Shown here piece after piece: positions 53,745 to 64,000 of a stretch of 64,000 bases of DNA. The translations under genes and the position numbers were made by a program. Where the stretch lies: assembly GCF_002847305.1 (NCBI RefSeq), contig NZ_CP025408.1, positions 310,001 through 374,000 of the forward strand, in the 5' to 3' direction. Within the stretch, counting starts at the first letter, position 1, and each line of letters starts with the position of its first letter. The notes beneath the pieces were generated by a model. That model had not been told where the DNA came from, did not search any database, and worked only from the letters and a program-made list of their open reading frames with translations. Origin of the DNA: Paracoccus tegillarcae (GTDB taxonomy: Bacteria; Pseudomonadota; Alphaproteobacteria; Rhodobacterales; Rhodobacteraceae).

Positions 53745-54230
53745 ATGACCCAGCCTCGCCTCGATGAACGCGACATTGCCATACTGGCGGTTCTGGCCCG
53801 CGAGGGCCGGATCGCCAAGACCGATCTGGCCGCCCGCGTGAACCTGTCCCCTACCCCCTGCTGGGAGCGGATGAAGCGGCTGGAAAAAGCTGGCCTGATC
53901 CGTGGGTATCGCGCCGAAATCGACCTGGCAGCACTTGGCCCTCATGTCCAGGTCTTTGTCACGGTCGAACTGGACAGCCACAAGGCGGAGAATTTTCAGA
54001 CATTCGAACGGGTTGTCGCGCGGATGGATCAGGTCGTCGGGTGCTGGGCCATTGGCGGCGGCTATGATTATCTGATGCAGGTGATCGCGGGCGATGTGGC
54101 CGCGTTTCAGGATCTGATGGACGGGCTGCTGGAAAGCCGCGCCGGCGTGCGTCGGTATTTCAGCTATATCGTGACCAAGCCGGTCAAGGAAATGCCGCCG
54201 GTTACCGCCTTGCTGGATGTGACGCGCTAG
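53745..54230 (+). CDS. doeX: Lrp/AsnC-family regulator DoeX
   Basis: A 161-residue Lrp-family protein with helix-turn-helix ERDIAILAVLAREGRIAKTD then LAARVNLSPTPCWERMKRL and a C-terminal RAM domain (VQVFVTVELDSHKAENFQTF, GGGYDYLMQVIAGD). AsnC proteins of this type accompany ectoine-degradation genes and are named DoeX. It diverges from enuR and is followed by a broken SRPBCC gene on the opposite strand, with the two stop codons sharing bases. Confidence 0.87.
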   Translation: MTQPRLDERDIAILAVLAREGRIAKTDLAARVNLSPTPCWERMKRLEKAGLIRGYRAEIDLAALGPHVQVFVTVELDSHKAENFQTFERVVARMDQVVGCWAIGGGYDYLMQVIAGDVAAFQDLMDGLLESRAGVRRYFSYIVTKPVKEMPPVTALLDVTR

Positions 54231-54725
54231 CGAGCTTTTGGCTGGTCCTGGGCCTCGCCATCGCTGAAACCAACCGCCACCAGCTTGCGCCATCGCTTTT
54301 GTAGGTGCCCGGAAAACCAATGGGCAAACGCGGCGATGAAGGGCGTCAGAATCCCTGCGTCGATCTCTACATGGTCGCTGGATAGCGTGCCGTCACCCGT
54401 CGGCTCGACTGAAATCAGGTGCGTCCAACGGCGGATCATTGGGCTGTGCCCATCATCCAGCAGAAATTGCCGCGCGCCCTGCGCGTCTGGCCGCGACAGG
54501 CCGCGAGAGGCCGATAACCTGACGTCCAAAAGGCAGAACACCAAACAGGTACAACCCGACGACGTAAACGCGCGAGTGCCAGCGTTCAGCAACTGCTGAA
54601 GGATCGTGCGGCTTGACCATGACCAGCGGTCGGGCGACATAGCGCAACAGTTGGGGCCTGTTCACCTCGGCCCAGATCCGGCTTGGCGATGCCTCCAGTC
54701 GCGTTTCCAGAAAGATCTCTTTCAC
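54227..54725 (-). pseudogene. SRPBCC-family protein gene disrupted by a 10-bp duplication
   Basis: The N-terminal part (MKEIFLETRLEASPSRIWAE, LPFGRQVIGLSRP) and C-terminal part (DAQGARQFLLDDGHSPMIRR, EIDAGILTPFIAAFAHWFSG) belong to one START/SRPBCC fold but lie in different frames. At the junction, 54489-54498 (GGCCGCGACA) is repeated as 54499-54508 (GGCCGCGAGA). Removing one copy restores a 162-residue-class protein. A tandem duplication is therefore the likely cause. The gene lies opposite to doeX and doeC, which usually are adjacent. Confidence 0.8.
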
Positions 54726-54873
54726 AACACCATCCGCGACACTGCACAGACCTGCGGAAAGATATGCCGGCCAACCGACGATAAACAGAGGATTCCTCTG
54801 CCCGCGCCGCCACCTTTAGCGAAATCGCCTGCGCGAGACCGCGCATCTTCCATCCCGAACACGGAGGTGCGCA

Positions 54874-56334
54874 ATGCTTGATGATCTTTCCGACCGCTTG
54901 GTCGACCGCCTGACCGATCGGGCGCTATTGACCGATCAGGGCGATTTCCCTGGCAATGGCCGTCTGGCCGTGCGCGACCCCGCCACCGGTGATCTGGTCG
55001 CGCAGGTGGCGATCAGCGATGCCACGAGCGCGCGCGATGCGGTGGATGCCGCACAGGCCGCTTTTGCCGGGTGGTCCGTCACCCTGCCCCAACACCGCGC
55101 CGATATCCTGCACCGCTGGCACGCGCTGATCATCGAGGCCAAGGAAGACCTTGCGCGCATCATGGTGGCTGAACAGGGCAAACCGATCAGCGAGGCGCGC
55201 GGCGAAATCGACTATGCCGCCAGCTTCGTGCAATTCTACGCCGAAGAGGCGCTGCGCCCGAATATCGAAGGCGTCACCAGCCATCTGGCCGATGCGGAAA
55301 TGGAACTGTGGCGCGAACCCGTGGGCGTCGCCGCGCTGATCACACCGTGGAACTTTCCCTGCGCCATGATCACCCGCAAGGCCGCCGCCGCATTGGGCGC
55401 GGGCTGCACCATGGTCATTCACCCTTCGGCTGAAACGCCCCTATCGGCACTGGCGCTGGCGGTGCTGGCACAGCGCGCCGGCTTCCCCGACGGCGTGGTC
55501 AATACGGTGATCGGCGATGCCGCCACCATCGTTGGCGAATGGACCGGTGATGCACGGGTGCGGGCGCTGTCTTTCACCGGCTCGACCGAAGTCGGGCGGT
55601 TGCTTTATCGTCAATCCGCCGAGACGGTGAAACGTCTGGTGCTGGAACTGGGCGGGCATGCGCCGTTTATCGTCTTCAAGGGCGCCGATCTGGATCGCGC
55701 CGTGGCCGAGGCGATCAAGGCGAAATTCGCGACCTCGGGGCAGGATTGTCTGGGCGCGAACCGCTTTTACATCCACCGGCCGATCTATGAAGATTTTTGC
55801 GCGCGCTTTACGGCGGCGGTCGAAAAGCTGACGCTTGGTGCGGGCATGAGCGACCCCGATATCGGCCCGCTGATCCACGATCGCCAGATCGAAAAACAGC
55901 AGTCCCATGTGGATGACGCGGTCGCCAAAGGTGCGCGTCTGCTGACCGGAGGCAAGGTCGCCACAGACCAGGGCCCGCTGTTCTTCCAGCCGACCGTGCT
56001 GGCAGATGTGACCGATGACGCCGCGATCATGCGCGAGGAAACATTTGGCCCCGTCGCAGCGCTTAGCGTGTTTGACGACGAGGACGAGGTGATCGCGCGC
56101 GCCAATGCCAGCGAATACGGGCTGGTGGCCTATGTCCACAGCCTTGATCCGCGCCGCATCTATCGCCTGACACGGGCGCTGCAATACGGCATGGTCGCGG
56201 TGAACCGCACCAAGGTCACCGGCGCGCCGATCCCGTTTGGCGGGATGAAGCAGTCCGGAATTGGCCGCGAAGGCGCAAGGCAGGGCTTGGAGGCCTTTAC
56301 CGAAATCAAATATGTCTGTCGCGACTGGGGATGA
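54874..56334 (+). CDS. doeC: Aldehyde dehydrogenase DoeC/Ssd (aspartate-semialdehyde to aspartate in the ectoine pathway)
   Basis: A 486-residue NAD(P)-dependent aldehyde dehydrogenase: catalytic Cys in FATSGQDCLGANRFYI near 291, general-base Glu in LVLELGGHAPFIVFK near 257, cofactor motif FTGSTEVGRLLYRQ near 235 and PWNFPCAMITRKAAAAL near 154. It belongs to the succinate-semialdehyde dehydrogenase subfamily, which is why homologues are called ssd, but context with doeD suggests oxidation of aspartate semialdehyde. An ACGGAGG site precedes the ATG. Confidence 0.88.
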   Translation: MLDDLSDRLVDRLTDRALLTDQGDFPGNGRLAVRDPATGDLVAQVAISDATSARDAVDAAQAAFAGWSVTLPQHRADILHRWHALIIEAKEDLARIMVAEQGKPISEARGEIDYAASFVQFYAEEALRPNIEGVTSHLADAEMELWREPVGVAALITPWNFPCAMITRKAAAALGAGCTMVIHPSAETPLSALALAVLAQRAGFPDGVVNTVIGDAATIVGEWTGDARVRALSFTGSTEVGRLLYRQSAETVKRLVLELGGHAPFIVFKGADLDRAVAEAIKAKFATSGQDCLGANRFYIHRPIYEDFCARFTAAVEKLTLGAGMSDPDIGPLIHDRQIEKQQSHVDDAVAKGARLLTGGKVATDQGPLFFQPTVLADVTDDAAIMREETFGPVAALSVFDDEDEVIARANASEYGLVAYVHSLDPRRIYRLTRALQYGMVAVNRTKVTGAPIPFGGMKQSGIGREGARQGLEAFTEIKYVCRDWG

Positions 56335-56427
56335 GTTGCGATTGACCTGCCGCCATATGGAAAACCCGGCCCGGAACACAGAGGCACTGCCCACCCGGAG
56401 CGCGACAAAAGAAGAAGGAACAACAAG

Positions 56428-57798
56428 ATGCTGACCAATGACGAACTGGCGAAATGGGACCGCGAGAATTTTTTCCACCCCTCGACCAATCTGGGCCAAT
56501 TCGCGCGCGGCGAGGCGCCGCAGCGCATCGTCACCGGTGGCGAGGGTGTGTTCATCACCGACCGTGACGGCAACCGCCTGCTGGACGGGTTTGCCGGGCT
56601 CTATTGCGTGAACGTCGGCTATGGCCGTCAGGAAATCGCCGAAGCCATCGCCGAACAGGCGCGCGAGCTGGCCTATTACCACGCCTATGCCGGCCACGGG
56701 TCCGAGGCGAACATCACGCTGTCGAAAATGGTCATGGACCGCGCGCCAGAAGGCATGGCGCGGGTTTATTTCGGGCTTGGCGGCTCGGACGCGAATGAAA
56801 CCAACATCAAGCTGATCTGGTATTACAACAATATCCTTGGCCGCCCCGAAAAGAAAAAGATCATCAGCCGCTGGCGTGGTTATCACGGCTCTGGGCTGAT
56901 GACCGGCAGCCTGACCGGGTTGGAACTGTTCCACAAGAAATTCGATCTGCCGCTGACGCAGGTGATCCATACCGAGGCGCCCTATTATTATCGCCGCCCC
57001 GATCTGGCGATGAGCGAGACCGATTTCACCGCCCATTGCGTCGCCAAGCTGGAGGAACTGATCGCAGCCGAAGGGGCCGACACCATCGCCGCCTTCATTG
57101 GCGAGCCGGTTCTGGGCACTGGCGGCATCGTGCCGCCGCCCGCCGGTTACTGGCCCGCGATCCAGAAGGTGCTGGACCGCCACGACATCCTGCTGATCGC
57201 CGATGAGGTCGTCACCGGCTTTGGCCGTCTTGGGTCGATGTTCGGCAGCGATCACTACGGCATGAAGCCCGACCTGATCACCAGCGCCAAGGGCCTGACC
57301 AGCGCCTATGCACCGCTGTCGGCCAGTATCGTCGGGCAGCGCATGTGGGATGTCTTGACCAAGGGCACCGACGAATATGGCGTGCTTGGCCATGGCTGGA
57401 CCTATTCCGCACATCCGATCGGGGCGGCGGCCGGCATTGCCAACCTCAAACTGATCGACGATCTGGGGTTGGTAAAGAACGCGGGCGAGACGGGTGCCTA
57501 TTTCGTGCAGACCATGCGCGAGGCCGTGGGCGAGCACGCCAATGTCGGCGAGGTGCGCGGCGAGGGGATGCTGTGCGCGGTCGAACTGGTCGCAGACCGT
57601 GACAAACGCCAGTTCTTCGATGCCGCCGATGGCAAGGGCGCCAAGGTCGTCGCCGCGATGCTGAAGCGCGGGGTCATCGCGCGCGCCATGCCGCAAGGCG
57701 ACATCCTGGGCTTTGCGCCGCCTTTGTGCCTGACGAAAGCCGAAGCCGATCAAATCGTCTCGGTGACGAAGGACTCGATTGCCGAGGTTCTGGGCTAA
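56428..57798 (+). CDS. doeD: Class III aminotransferase DoeD/Atf (diaminobutyrate transaminase)
   Basis: A 456-residue PLP enzyme: fold-type I with [20 protein letters not shown] near 67, [20 protein letters not shown] near 262 (metal-free PLP pocket Asp), the Schiff-base Lys in [19 protein letters not shown] near 290 and [16 protein letters not shown] near 326. It would convert L-2,4-diaminobutyrate to aspartate semialdehyde, the substrate of DoeC. It lies 93 bases after doeC with an AGAAGGAAC site. Confidence 0.9.
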   Translation: MLTNDELAKWDRENFFHPSTNLGQFARGEAPQRIVTGGEGVFITDRDGNRLLDGFAGLYCVNVGYGRQEIAEAIAEQARELAYYHAYAGHGSEANITLSKMVMDRAPEGMARVYFGLGGSDANETNIKLIWYYNNILGRPEKKKIISRWRGYHGSGLMTGSLTGLELFHKKFDLPLTQVIHTEAPYYYRRPDLAMSETDFTAHCVAKLEELIAAEGADTIAAFIGEPVLGTGGIVPPPAGYWPAIQKVLDRHDILLIADEVVTGFGRLGSMFGSDHYGMKPDLITSAKGLTSAYAPLSASIVGQRMWDVLTKGTDEYGVLGHGWTYSAHPIGAAAGIANLKLIDDLGLVKNAGETGAYFVQTMREAVGEHANVGEVRGEGMLCAVELVADRDKRQFFDAADGKGAKVVAAMLKRGVIARAMPQGDILGFAPPLCLTKAEADQIVSVTKDSIAEVLG

Positions 57799-57840
57799 AT
57801 CAGCCGGGGCGGGCCCCACACGATCGGATCAATGCAATAG

Positions 57841-57866
57841 GGGGCGGGCGATCAGCCTGCCCCTTT
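57841..57866 (+). terminator. Terminator after doeD
   Basis: GGGGCGGGC (57841-57849) pairs with GCCTGCCCC (57855-57863) at eight of nine positions, then TTTCTCC. It overlaps the stop of the convergent mobA-like gene. Confidence 0.7.
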
Positions 57867-58436
57867 CTCCATTCTGGACAACTGGTCCAGCGTATCAACA
57901 TCCCCCAACAGACCGGGCGCGTCGATCAGTGCCCCGGCTGGCAGGTCACGGATCAGACGACCCGCCCCCTGATCACCGCCGAGCGCCGCAATTCTTGGCA
58001 CCCAGCTTTGCGGAAAACAGGCGGGCGGCATTGGCGGGCCGGTCAGATCGCGGCTGGCCGATGGCATCTCATCGGTGCAGGCTGCCATGACATCGGCAAG
58101 CAGCCCCGGCGTAACGTTCGGCATGTCGCCCAGAACGATCAGAATGCGCGCCGGGGCACCGGCTGCGGCAAGCCCCGCCCGCAAGCTGTCGGATTGCTGA
58201 CCCTGCGCGATGCGGATCACCTCGAATCCGTCCAGATAGGGCGCGGTTTGCGGATCGGTGATGACCGCGATCAGGCGGATCCGTGGCAGATCCCGCAAGG
58301 CCTGCGCGGCATGGCCCACCAGCGGCTTGCCCCGAAACGGCACCAGCAGCTTGTTGTCATCGCCAAAACGACGCGACGCCCCCGCCGCCAGCAAAAGCGC
58401 GGTGACATCGGCAGGTGGCGGCGCAGAGATGGACAT
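57852..58436 (-). CDS. MobA-like NTP transferase
   Basis: A 194-residue nucleotidyltransferase with LLLAAGASRRFGDDNKLL near residues 15-32, LRAGLAAAGAPARILIVLGD near 85-104 and DMPNVTPGLLADVM. This is the GT-A-like fold of molybdopterin cytidylyl- or guanylyltransferases (MocA/MobA). No molybdopterin gene is adjacent, so the nucleotide transferred and partner enzyme remain open. The ATG at 58436 is used, and residues further upstream overlap the tRNA. Confidence 0.82.
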   Translation of the reverse strand: MSISAPPPADVTALLLAAGASRRFGDDNKLLVPFRGKPLVGHAAQALRDLPRIRLIAVITDPQTAPYLDGFEVIRIAQGQQSDSLRAGLAAAGAPARILIVLGDMPNVTPGLLADVMAACTDEMPSASRDLTGPPMPPACFPQSWVPRIAALGGDQGAGRLIRDLPAGALIDAPGLLGDVDTLDQLSRMEKGAG

Positions 58437-58448
58437 ATCGTGATCCTT

Positions 58449-58525
58449 TGGCGATCCCGGAAGGACTTGAACCCTCAACCTGCCGATTAGAAGTCGGCTG
58501 CTCTATCCAGTTGAGCTACGGGACC
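58449..58525 (-). tRNA. tRNA-Arg (anticodon TCT)
   Basis: The minus strand forms a full cloverleaf: acceptor GGTCCCG/CGGGATC (one G-T wobble), D arm GCTCAACTGGATAGAGC, anticodon loop CTTCTAA reading TCT, T arm GAGGGTTCAAGTCCTTC-like, and encoded GCCA. It lies 12 bases from the mobA-like start. Confidence 0.95.
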
Positions 58526-58577
58526 GTATTGCCGCCTTTTGCGTGATCGGGCGGTCAGGCGCAAGCAGCGCGATCAG

Positions 58578-58934
58578 CTAGTCGGCGACGCGGCAACCCT
58601 GGGCAACGGGTGTGTCTGCCGTCTCGGGCCCCTTGGTGATCATTGCTTCGTCGCCCTTGACCCAGATCTGATAGCCCGGCGCGGTCTGATCGCTGCGATA
58701 GCGCGCGCCCGAGGCGGAGCGAACCAGCGTCAGCACCATCAGCTTGCCGTCGATCACCGTCGAGGCATAGCCCGCATCCGATTGCGGCGGGTTGAGAAAG
58801 ACAACCGGCACGCTCACGCCCCCATCACATCGATAGGTCACGGGCAAAAGTTCAGGCGTCGCCTCGCGCGGCGACATTGCGGCAGCCGGGGCGGCCAGGC
58901 AGGTAAGCAACAAGGACAGTCGGTAAATCGACAT
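58578..58934 (-). CDS. MliC-like periplasmic lysozyme-inhibitor-domain protein
   Basis: A 118-residue secreted protein with signal MSIYRLSLLLTCLAAPAAAM. The mature part has the MliC/PliC pattern: VTYRCDGGVSVPVVFL near 33-48, DGKLMVLTLVRSASGARYRS near 63-82 and YQIWVKGDEAMITKGPE near 90. These inhibit C-type lysozyme in other bacteria. ATG at 58934; the longer frame reaches into the GNAT gene. No lipobox is visible, so it should be free in the periplasm. Confidence 0.78.
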   Translation of the reverse strand: MSIYRLSLLLTCLAAPAAAMSPREATPELLPVTYRCDGGVSVPVVFLNPPQSDAGYASTVIDGKLMVLTLVRSASGARYRSDQTAPGYQIWVKGDEAMITKGPETADTPVAQGCRVAD

Positions 58935-58942
58935 GGTTCGCC

Positions 58943-59407
58943 TCACAAATCGCGGGTCATGAAAATACTGTGCGGATCGGGACGGTAGCTGCCAAATGGC
59001 GGGCATTCGGCAAAGCCTGCGCGTGAATAGAGGCCGCGCGCCGCGCCGAACGCCTCTTGCGCCCCGGTTTCCAGCGACAAGCGCGACAGTCCCGTGGTTC
59101 CTGCGTGGCCAAGCAGATGATCCAGCAGCATTCGCGACAGGCCACGGCCCCGATTTTCGCGCAGGACATGCATGGATTTGATCTCGCCATGACCTTTGGC
59201 GATGGTCTTGATGGCCCCCATTGCCACGGGCCGGCCCTCTTCGCGCAGGACGTAAAAGGCGATCTCGGGCCTGTCCAGGTCAGCGCGTGGCATCATATGG
59301 ATCGATTCGGCGGGTGTCTGGGACTGCATTTCGGCCGCGTGGCGCTGAAACAGCAGCGTCAGATCGTCGGTCAAGGGGCTTTCACGCGTTATCGTCAATG
59401 CGTCCAT
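58943..59407 (-). CDS. GNAT-family N-acetyltransferase
   Basis: A 154-residue GCN5-related acetyltransferase. Motif A is [20 protein letters not shown] near 98-117 (acetyl-CoA pyrophosphate loop R-x-x-R-G-x-G), preceded by [16 protein letters not shown], and the C-terminal part has [18 protein letters not shown], resembling ElaA/YitI-type members. The substrate is unknown. It overlaps the NDUFS4-like gene by 13 bases; ATG at 59407. Confidence 0.85.
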   Translation of the reverse strand: MDALTITRESPLTDDLTLLFQRHAAEMQSQTPAESIHMMPRADLDRPEIAFYVLREEGRPVAMGAIKTIAKGHGEIKSMHVLRENRGRGLSRMLLDHLLGHAGTTGLSRLSLETGAQEAFGAARGLYSRAGFAECPPFGSYRPDPHSIFMTRDL

Positions 59408-59706
59408 GGCGCGCGGCGATCGGTCGCGAAATTCTCGCCATAGCCACGGGCGCGGATCTTGGGGGCGCGGCCATGCGGGTCGACCACCGTCACCTCGATC
59501 CCGCGGAAACGGGCGTATTCCTCGGCCTGCTTGCGGGTGTCGAACCGCAGACGGACCTGACTTTGCGTATCGTCGCTGCTGGTCCATCCCATCAGCGGAT
59601 CAATCTCGCGCGCGTCAGCCGGCGGGAACTCCAACACCCAGTTCTTGCTGCGGGCATTGCCCGATTGCATGGCGTTACGGGCAGGCTGATAGATGCGGGC
59701 GCGCAT
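59395..59706 (-). CDS. NDUFS4-like accessory subunit of respiratory complex I
   Basis: A 103-residue protein matching the ETC_C1_NDUFS4 family: [60 protein letters not shown] and the C-terminal [17 protein letters not shown]. In mitochondria NDUFS4 supports complex I assembly and NADPH binding; alphaproteobacteria such as Paracoccus have the homologue encoded apart from the main nuo operon, as here. Confidence 0.9.
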   Translation of the reverse strand: MRARIYQPARNAMQSGNARSKNWVLEFPPADAREIDPLMGWTSSDDTQSQVRLRFDTRKQAEEYARFRGIEVTVVDPHGRAPKIRARGYGENFATDRRAPWTH

Positions 59707-59823
59707 GGCGGCTCCTTCAAGCGGTGTCGGCATGTTATCGCCAAAGCAGGCGGCCGGATCAAGCCCCCGGAAACGATCTGCCGTGTCAGGGCGTTGACCT
59801 TGCGTCACCCAGAGGAGGATACC

Positions 59824-60138
59824 ATGATAGCCACACGCAACCTGTGCCTGATCGCAATTCCGCTGGCGCTTGCCGCCTGCGCGCCGCCACCACCCTCGCC
59901 GCCCAATGTCGAGGTTCTGATCGTCGATGAAACGCCGGCGCCGACTGCCGATGACAGCTGTGGTGCAGCGGCCTATCAGCAGTATATCGGGCAGACCTCG
60001 CCACAGATCAGCCTGCCCTCTGGCAGTGTGTTCCGGGATTATCGCACCGGCGATCCGGTCACGATGGACCTGAACCCATCCCGGCTGAACTTTGAGTATG
60101 ACCGCACGGGCAAACTGGTCAAGGTCAGCTGCGGCTGA
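59824..60138 (+). CDS. Lipoprotein with I78 peptidase-inhibitor domain (first of two)
   Basis: A 104-residue lipoprotein: signal [19 protein letters not shown] with lipidated Cys19, a Pro-rich linker, then the I78 inhibitor domain ([60 protein letters not shown]). The family inhibits serine peptidases in other organisms. A GAGGATACC site precedes the ATG. It is a paralogue of the next gene, 78 bases downstream. Confidence 0.83.
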   Translation: MIATRNLCLIAIPLALAACAPPPPSPPNVEVLIVDETPAPTADDSCGAAAYQQYIGQTSPQISLPSGSVFRDYRTGDPVTMDLNPSRLNFEYDRTGKLVKVSCG

Positions 60139-60216
60139 CCCGACAGGCCTGTGATTTCGGGTTGATCGGCGGCGGTGTTAAACTGCCGCTGATCACAATT
60201 GCACGGGACCAACGCG

Positions 60217-60474
60217 ATGAAACGCATCACCCTTACCACCCTGGGCCTGCTGGGGCTGGCCGCCTGCCAGCCGGTTCCGCCCCCGCCGCCGGCCACCTGC
60301 GATGACAGCTACCAGTCACTCGTCGGCAGCAATATCGGCGCCGTGACCCTGCCCTCGGGCCTGACCCACCGCATCATTCCACCGAACACCGCCTATAACG
60401 AAGACTTCAGCCCCGACCGTCTGAACGTCTTTGTCGATGACAAGGGCTGGATCGCACGGGTGACCTGCGGCTAA
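60217..60474 (+). CDS. Lipoprotein with I78 peptidase-inhibitor domain (second of two)
   Basis: An 85-residue lipoprotein: MKRITLTTLGLLGLAAC with Cys17, a short proline run (PVPPPPP), then DDSYQSLVGSNIGAVTLPSG, LTHRIIPPNTAYNEDFSPDR and LNVFVDDKGWIARVTCG. It shares the LPSG, NPSRLN/SPDRLN and VxCG blocks with its neighbour but has lost the first domain Cys (DDSC is DDSY here). The pair probably arose by tandem duplication. Confidence 0.83.
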   Translation: MKRITLTTLGLLGLAACQPVPPPPPATCDDSYQSLVGSNIGAVTLPSGLTHRIIPPNTAYNEDFSPDRLNVFVDDKGWIARVTCG

Positions 60475-60492
60475 GCGCCGCGCTGACATGGC

Positions 60493-62679
<2,187 letters not shown>

Positions 62680-62717
62680 GCGGCTCAAGTTGGGCGCGCG
62701 GCGGTGAAAGTCAAGCG

Positions 62718-62746
62718 GCGCTGCTGACCGATTGCGTCAGCAGCGC
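62718..62746 (-). terminator. Perfect 11-bp hairpin between the DadA-like gene and uvrB
   Basis: GCGCTGCTGAC (62718-62728) is fully complementary to GTCAGCAGCGC (62736-62746) around a 7-base loop, nine bases past the DadA-like stop. There is no T-tract; a Rho-assisted or weak terminator is plausible. Confidence 0.55.
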
Positions 62747-62754
62747 GACTTGGT

Positions 62755-63969
62755 TCATTTCTTCAAACGCCCGGGCTGCAACGCATCCCATCCAGCACCG
62801 CCATCCATCTCGTCGGCCAGAATTTCGGCGGTGACGGGACCAAGGGTAAAGCCCTGATGGCCGTGGCCGAAATGCGCCCACAGGTTTTCATGGTCGGGCA
62901 CACGCCCCACCACCGGCAGCATGTCAGGCATGCAGGGGCGACGGCCGGTCCAGGGTTCGGCCTCGACCGGGGCGCCGATATCGAACAGCTCTTTCGCCGC
63001 CTCTTCACCATGCTTCAACTGCGGCGGCGACATGCGCGGATGCGGTGTCAGTTCGGCAGCGGTGGCGATGCGCAGGCCGCGACGCATGGGGGACATCACC
63101 ACCGAATTGCCAAAATCGGCGATCGGGTGATTGGGCGGGCGTTCCATATGGTAATGCTTGTGATAGCCGCGCTTGTAGACCATCGGCACGTTCAGCGCAT
63201 AGCGCGCCAGCAGCATCGGTGACCAGGGGCCAAGCGCGATGACGGCATGTTCGCCCTCGCCCTCATCAGCCTGCCAGCCCTTGCCCGCACGGTGCAAATC
63301 GCCCGCGTCGCCCACCAGCACGATGCCGCCGCGTTTCTGGAACAGCGCCGCATAGGCCGCCACCAGCGCACCTGGATCAGCGCAATTCCAGCTGTCAGAC
63401 CAATGCGTTGCGCCCTCAACCTCGATCTTGACCGAAGGTTCCAGCGCAGCCAGTTGCTTGCCGTCCAGCAAGGTCGCCTCGACCCCGAATTCGGTCAGGA
63501 ATCGTTCGGCCACCTTGCGCGCCTTGTCCATGCGCTTGGGTGTCCGGTGCAGTTCGATATAGCCGTCCTTGCGGATAATATTGCCGATCCCCGCCGCCTC
63601 GATCAGCGGACCGTGGCGTTCGGTCGATTGGCGGATCAGCTTGCCCCAGGTTAGCGAGGCGCGCTTATGCGCCGCCGGCAGCGAGTTCTTTGCATAGGTC
63701 AGAACCGCATGCGCCTGCGACAGCAGGCCGGGGATGTTCCACTTGACGTCATAGCCACGACCCAGGGCAATCTGCATCAGCGCGCCCGGCGCCAGCGGCA
63801 TCGCATAGGGTTCTACCGCCTCGGTCTGGATCAGACCGGCATTGCCATAGCTGGTCTCGCGCCCCGGCGCGGTGCGGTCGATGATGGTGACCTGATGCCC
63901 ACGCGCCTGCAGGGCAAGCCCGGTGCTGACACCAACCATCCCTGCCCCAAGTACCAGAATCTCTGCCAT
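62755..63969 (-). CDS. DadA-like FAD-dependent D-amino-acid dehydrogenase
   Basis: A 404-residue DAO-family flavoprotein with the FAD dinucleotide motif MAEILVLGAGMVGVSTGLAL at residues 1-20, APGRETSYGNAGLIQTEAVE near 38, HAVIALGPWSPMLLARYALN near 250 and GRRPCMPDMLPVVGRVP and HFGHGHQGFTLGPVTAEIL near the C-terminus. DadA enzymes oxidise D-amino acids at the inner face of the membrane and feed quinones. No racemase gene is adjacent. A GGAGGTAGC site precedes the ATG. Confidence 0.88.
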   Translation of the reverse strand: MAEILVLGAGMVGVSTGLALQARGHQVTIIDRTAPGRETSYGNAGLIQTEAVEPYAMPLAPGALMQIALGRGYDVKWNIPGLLSQAHAVLTYAKNSLPAAHKRASLTWGKLIRQSTERHGPLIEAAGIGNIIRKDGYIELHRTPKRMDKARKVAERFLTEFGVEATLLDGKQLAALEPSVKIEVEGATHWSDSWNCADPGALVAAYAALFQKRGGIVLVGDAGDLHRAGKGWQADEGEGEHAVIALGPWSPMLLARYALNVPMVYKRGYHKHYHMERPPNHPIADFGNSVVMSPMRRGLRIATAAELTPHPRMSPPQLKHGEEAAKELFDIGAPVEAEPWTGRRPCMPDMLPVVGRVPDHENLWAHFGHGHQGFTLGPVTAEILADEMDGGAGWDALQPGRLKK

Positions 63970-64000
63970 AGCTACCTCCGCCCGAATATTGCGCGACAGA

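Noticed and set aside
62680..62754. LexA box upstream of uvrB
   Set aside because: The alphaproteobacterial GTTC-N7-GTTC pattern is not present in the gap; only an 11-bp hairpin is found.

Overview
The window is a high-GC alphaproteobacterial chromosome segment, most likely from the Rhodobacteraceae/Paracoccaceae and Paracoccus-like. The evidence is a DUF465 protein, an NDUFS4-like accessory complex I subunit, three TRAP-type permease operons' worth of genes in two clusters, an EnuR/UehABC hydroxyectoine cluster, a CtrA-type TTAA-N7-TTAA site and a repeat of the style common in this family. No prophage, insertion sequence, CRISPR array or rRNA was seen. Two tRNA genes are present, Val(TAC) and Arg(TCT).

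Layout. 0-2.4 kb: the edge of lipB, then soxR diverging from a VOC (glyoxalase-fold) gene across a recognisable SoxR box, then a YghU-type glutathione transferase. 2.4-7.5 kb: a broken small foreign-looking gene, ilvC, two coupled Lrp/AsnC regulators, a DUF2244 membrane protein, yqeY and carA. 7.5-15.6 kb: a large membrane glycosyltransferase behind a CtrA site, a small heat-shock protein with a ROSE-like leader, glycolate oxidase glcDEF, and two small conserved genes. 15.7-26.5 kb: an 11-gene minus-strand operon for leucine/isovalerate degradation (liuA to liuC, in the order A, flavodoxin, acyl-CoA ligase, LprI-like, B, ASCH, D, GST, E, lipoprotein, C). 26.6-31.5 kb: a secreted unknown, a TRAP transporter, cobC and cobD.

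31.6-38.4 kb is the most unusual part. A PLP-dependent decarboxylase (frameshifted), a sulfotransferase, an AMP-forming ligase and a stand-alone carrier protein are coupled by ATGA overlaps. A GNAT-like protein and a convergent GSCFA-domain protein follow. The last two genes are clearly AT-richer and end at the 3' side of tRNA-Val. This looks like an acquired pathway that builds and transfers an acyl or aminoacyl group, possibly onto the cell surface; its product is not known from sequence.

38.4-43.6 kb holds ordinary accessory genes: a phosphatase, an RTX-repeat protein, a LysR/ring-cleaving dioxygenase pair and ychF. 43.6-57.8 kb is a complete ectoine/hydroxyectoine uptake and catabolism island: uehABC-usp-eutABC-doeA-doeB on the minus strand, enuR, then doeX, a broken SRPBCC gene, doeC and doeD. 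57.9-64 kb carries a MobA-like nucleotidyltransferase, tRNA-Arg, a MliC-like protein, a GNAT protein, the NDUFS4 homologue, two tandem I78-inhibitor lipoproteins, uvrB and a DadA-like oxidoreductase.
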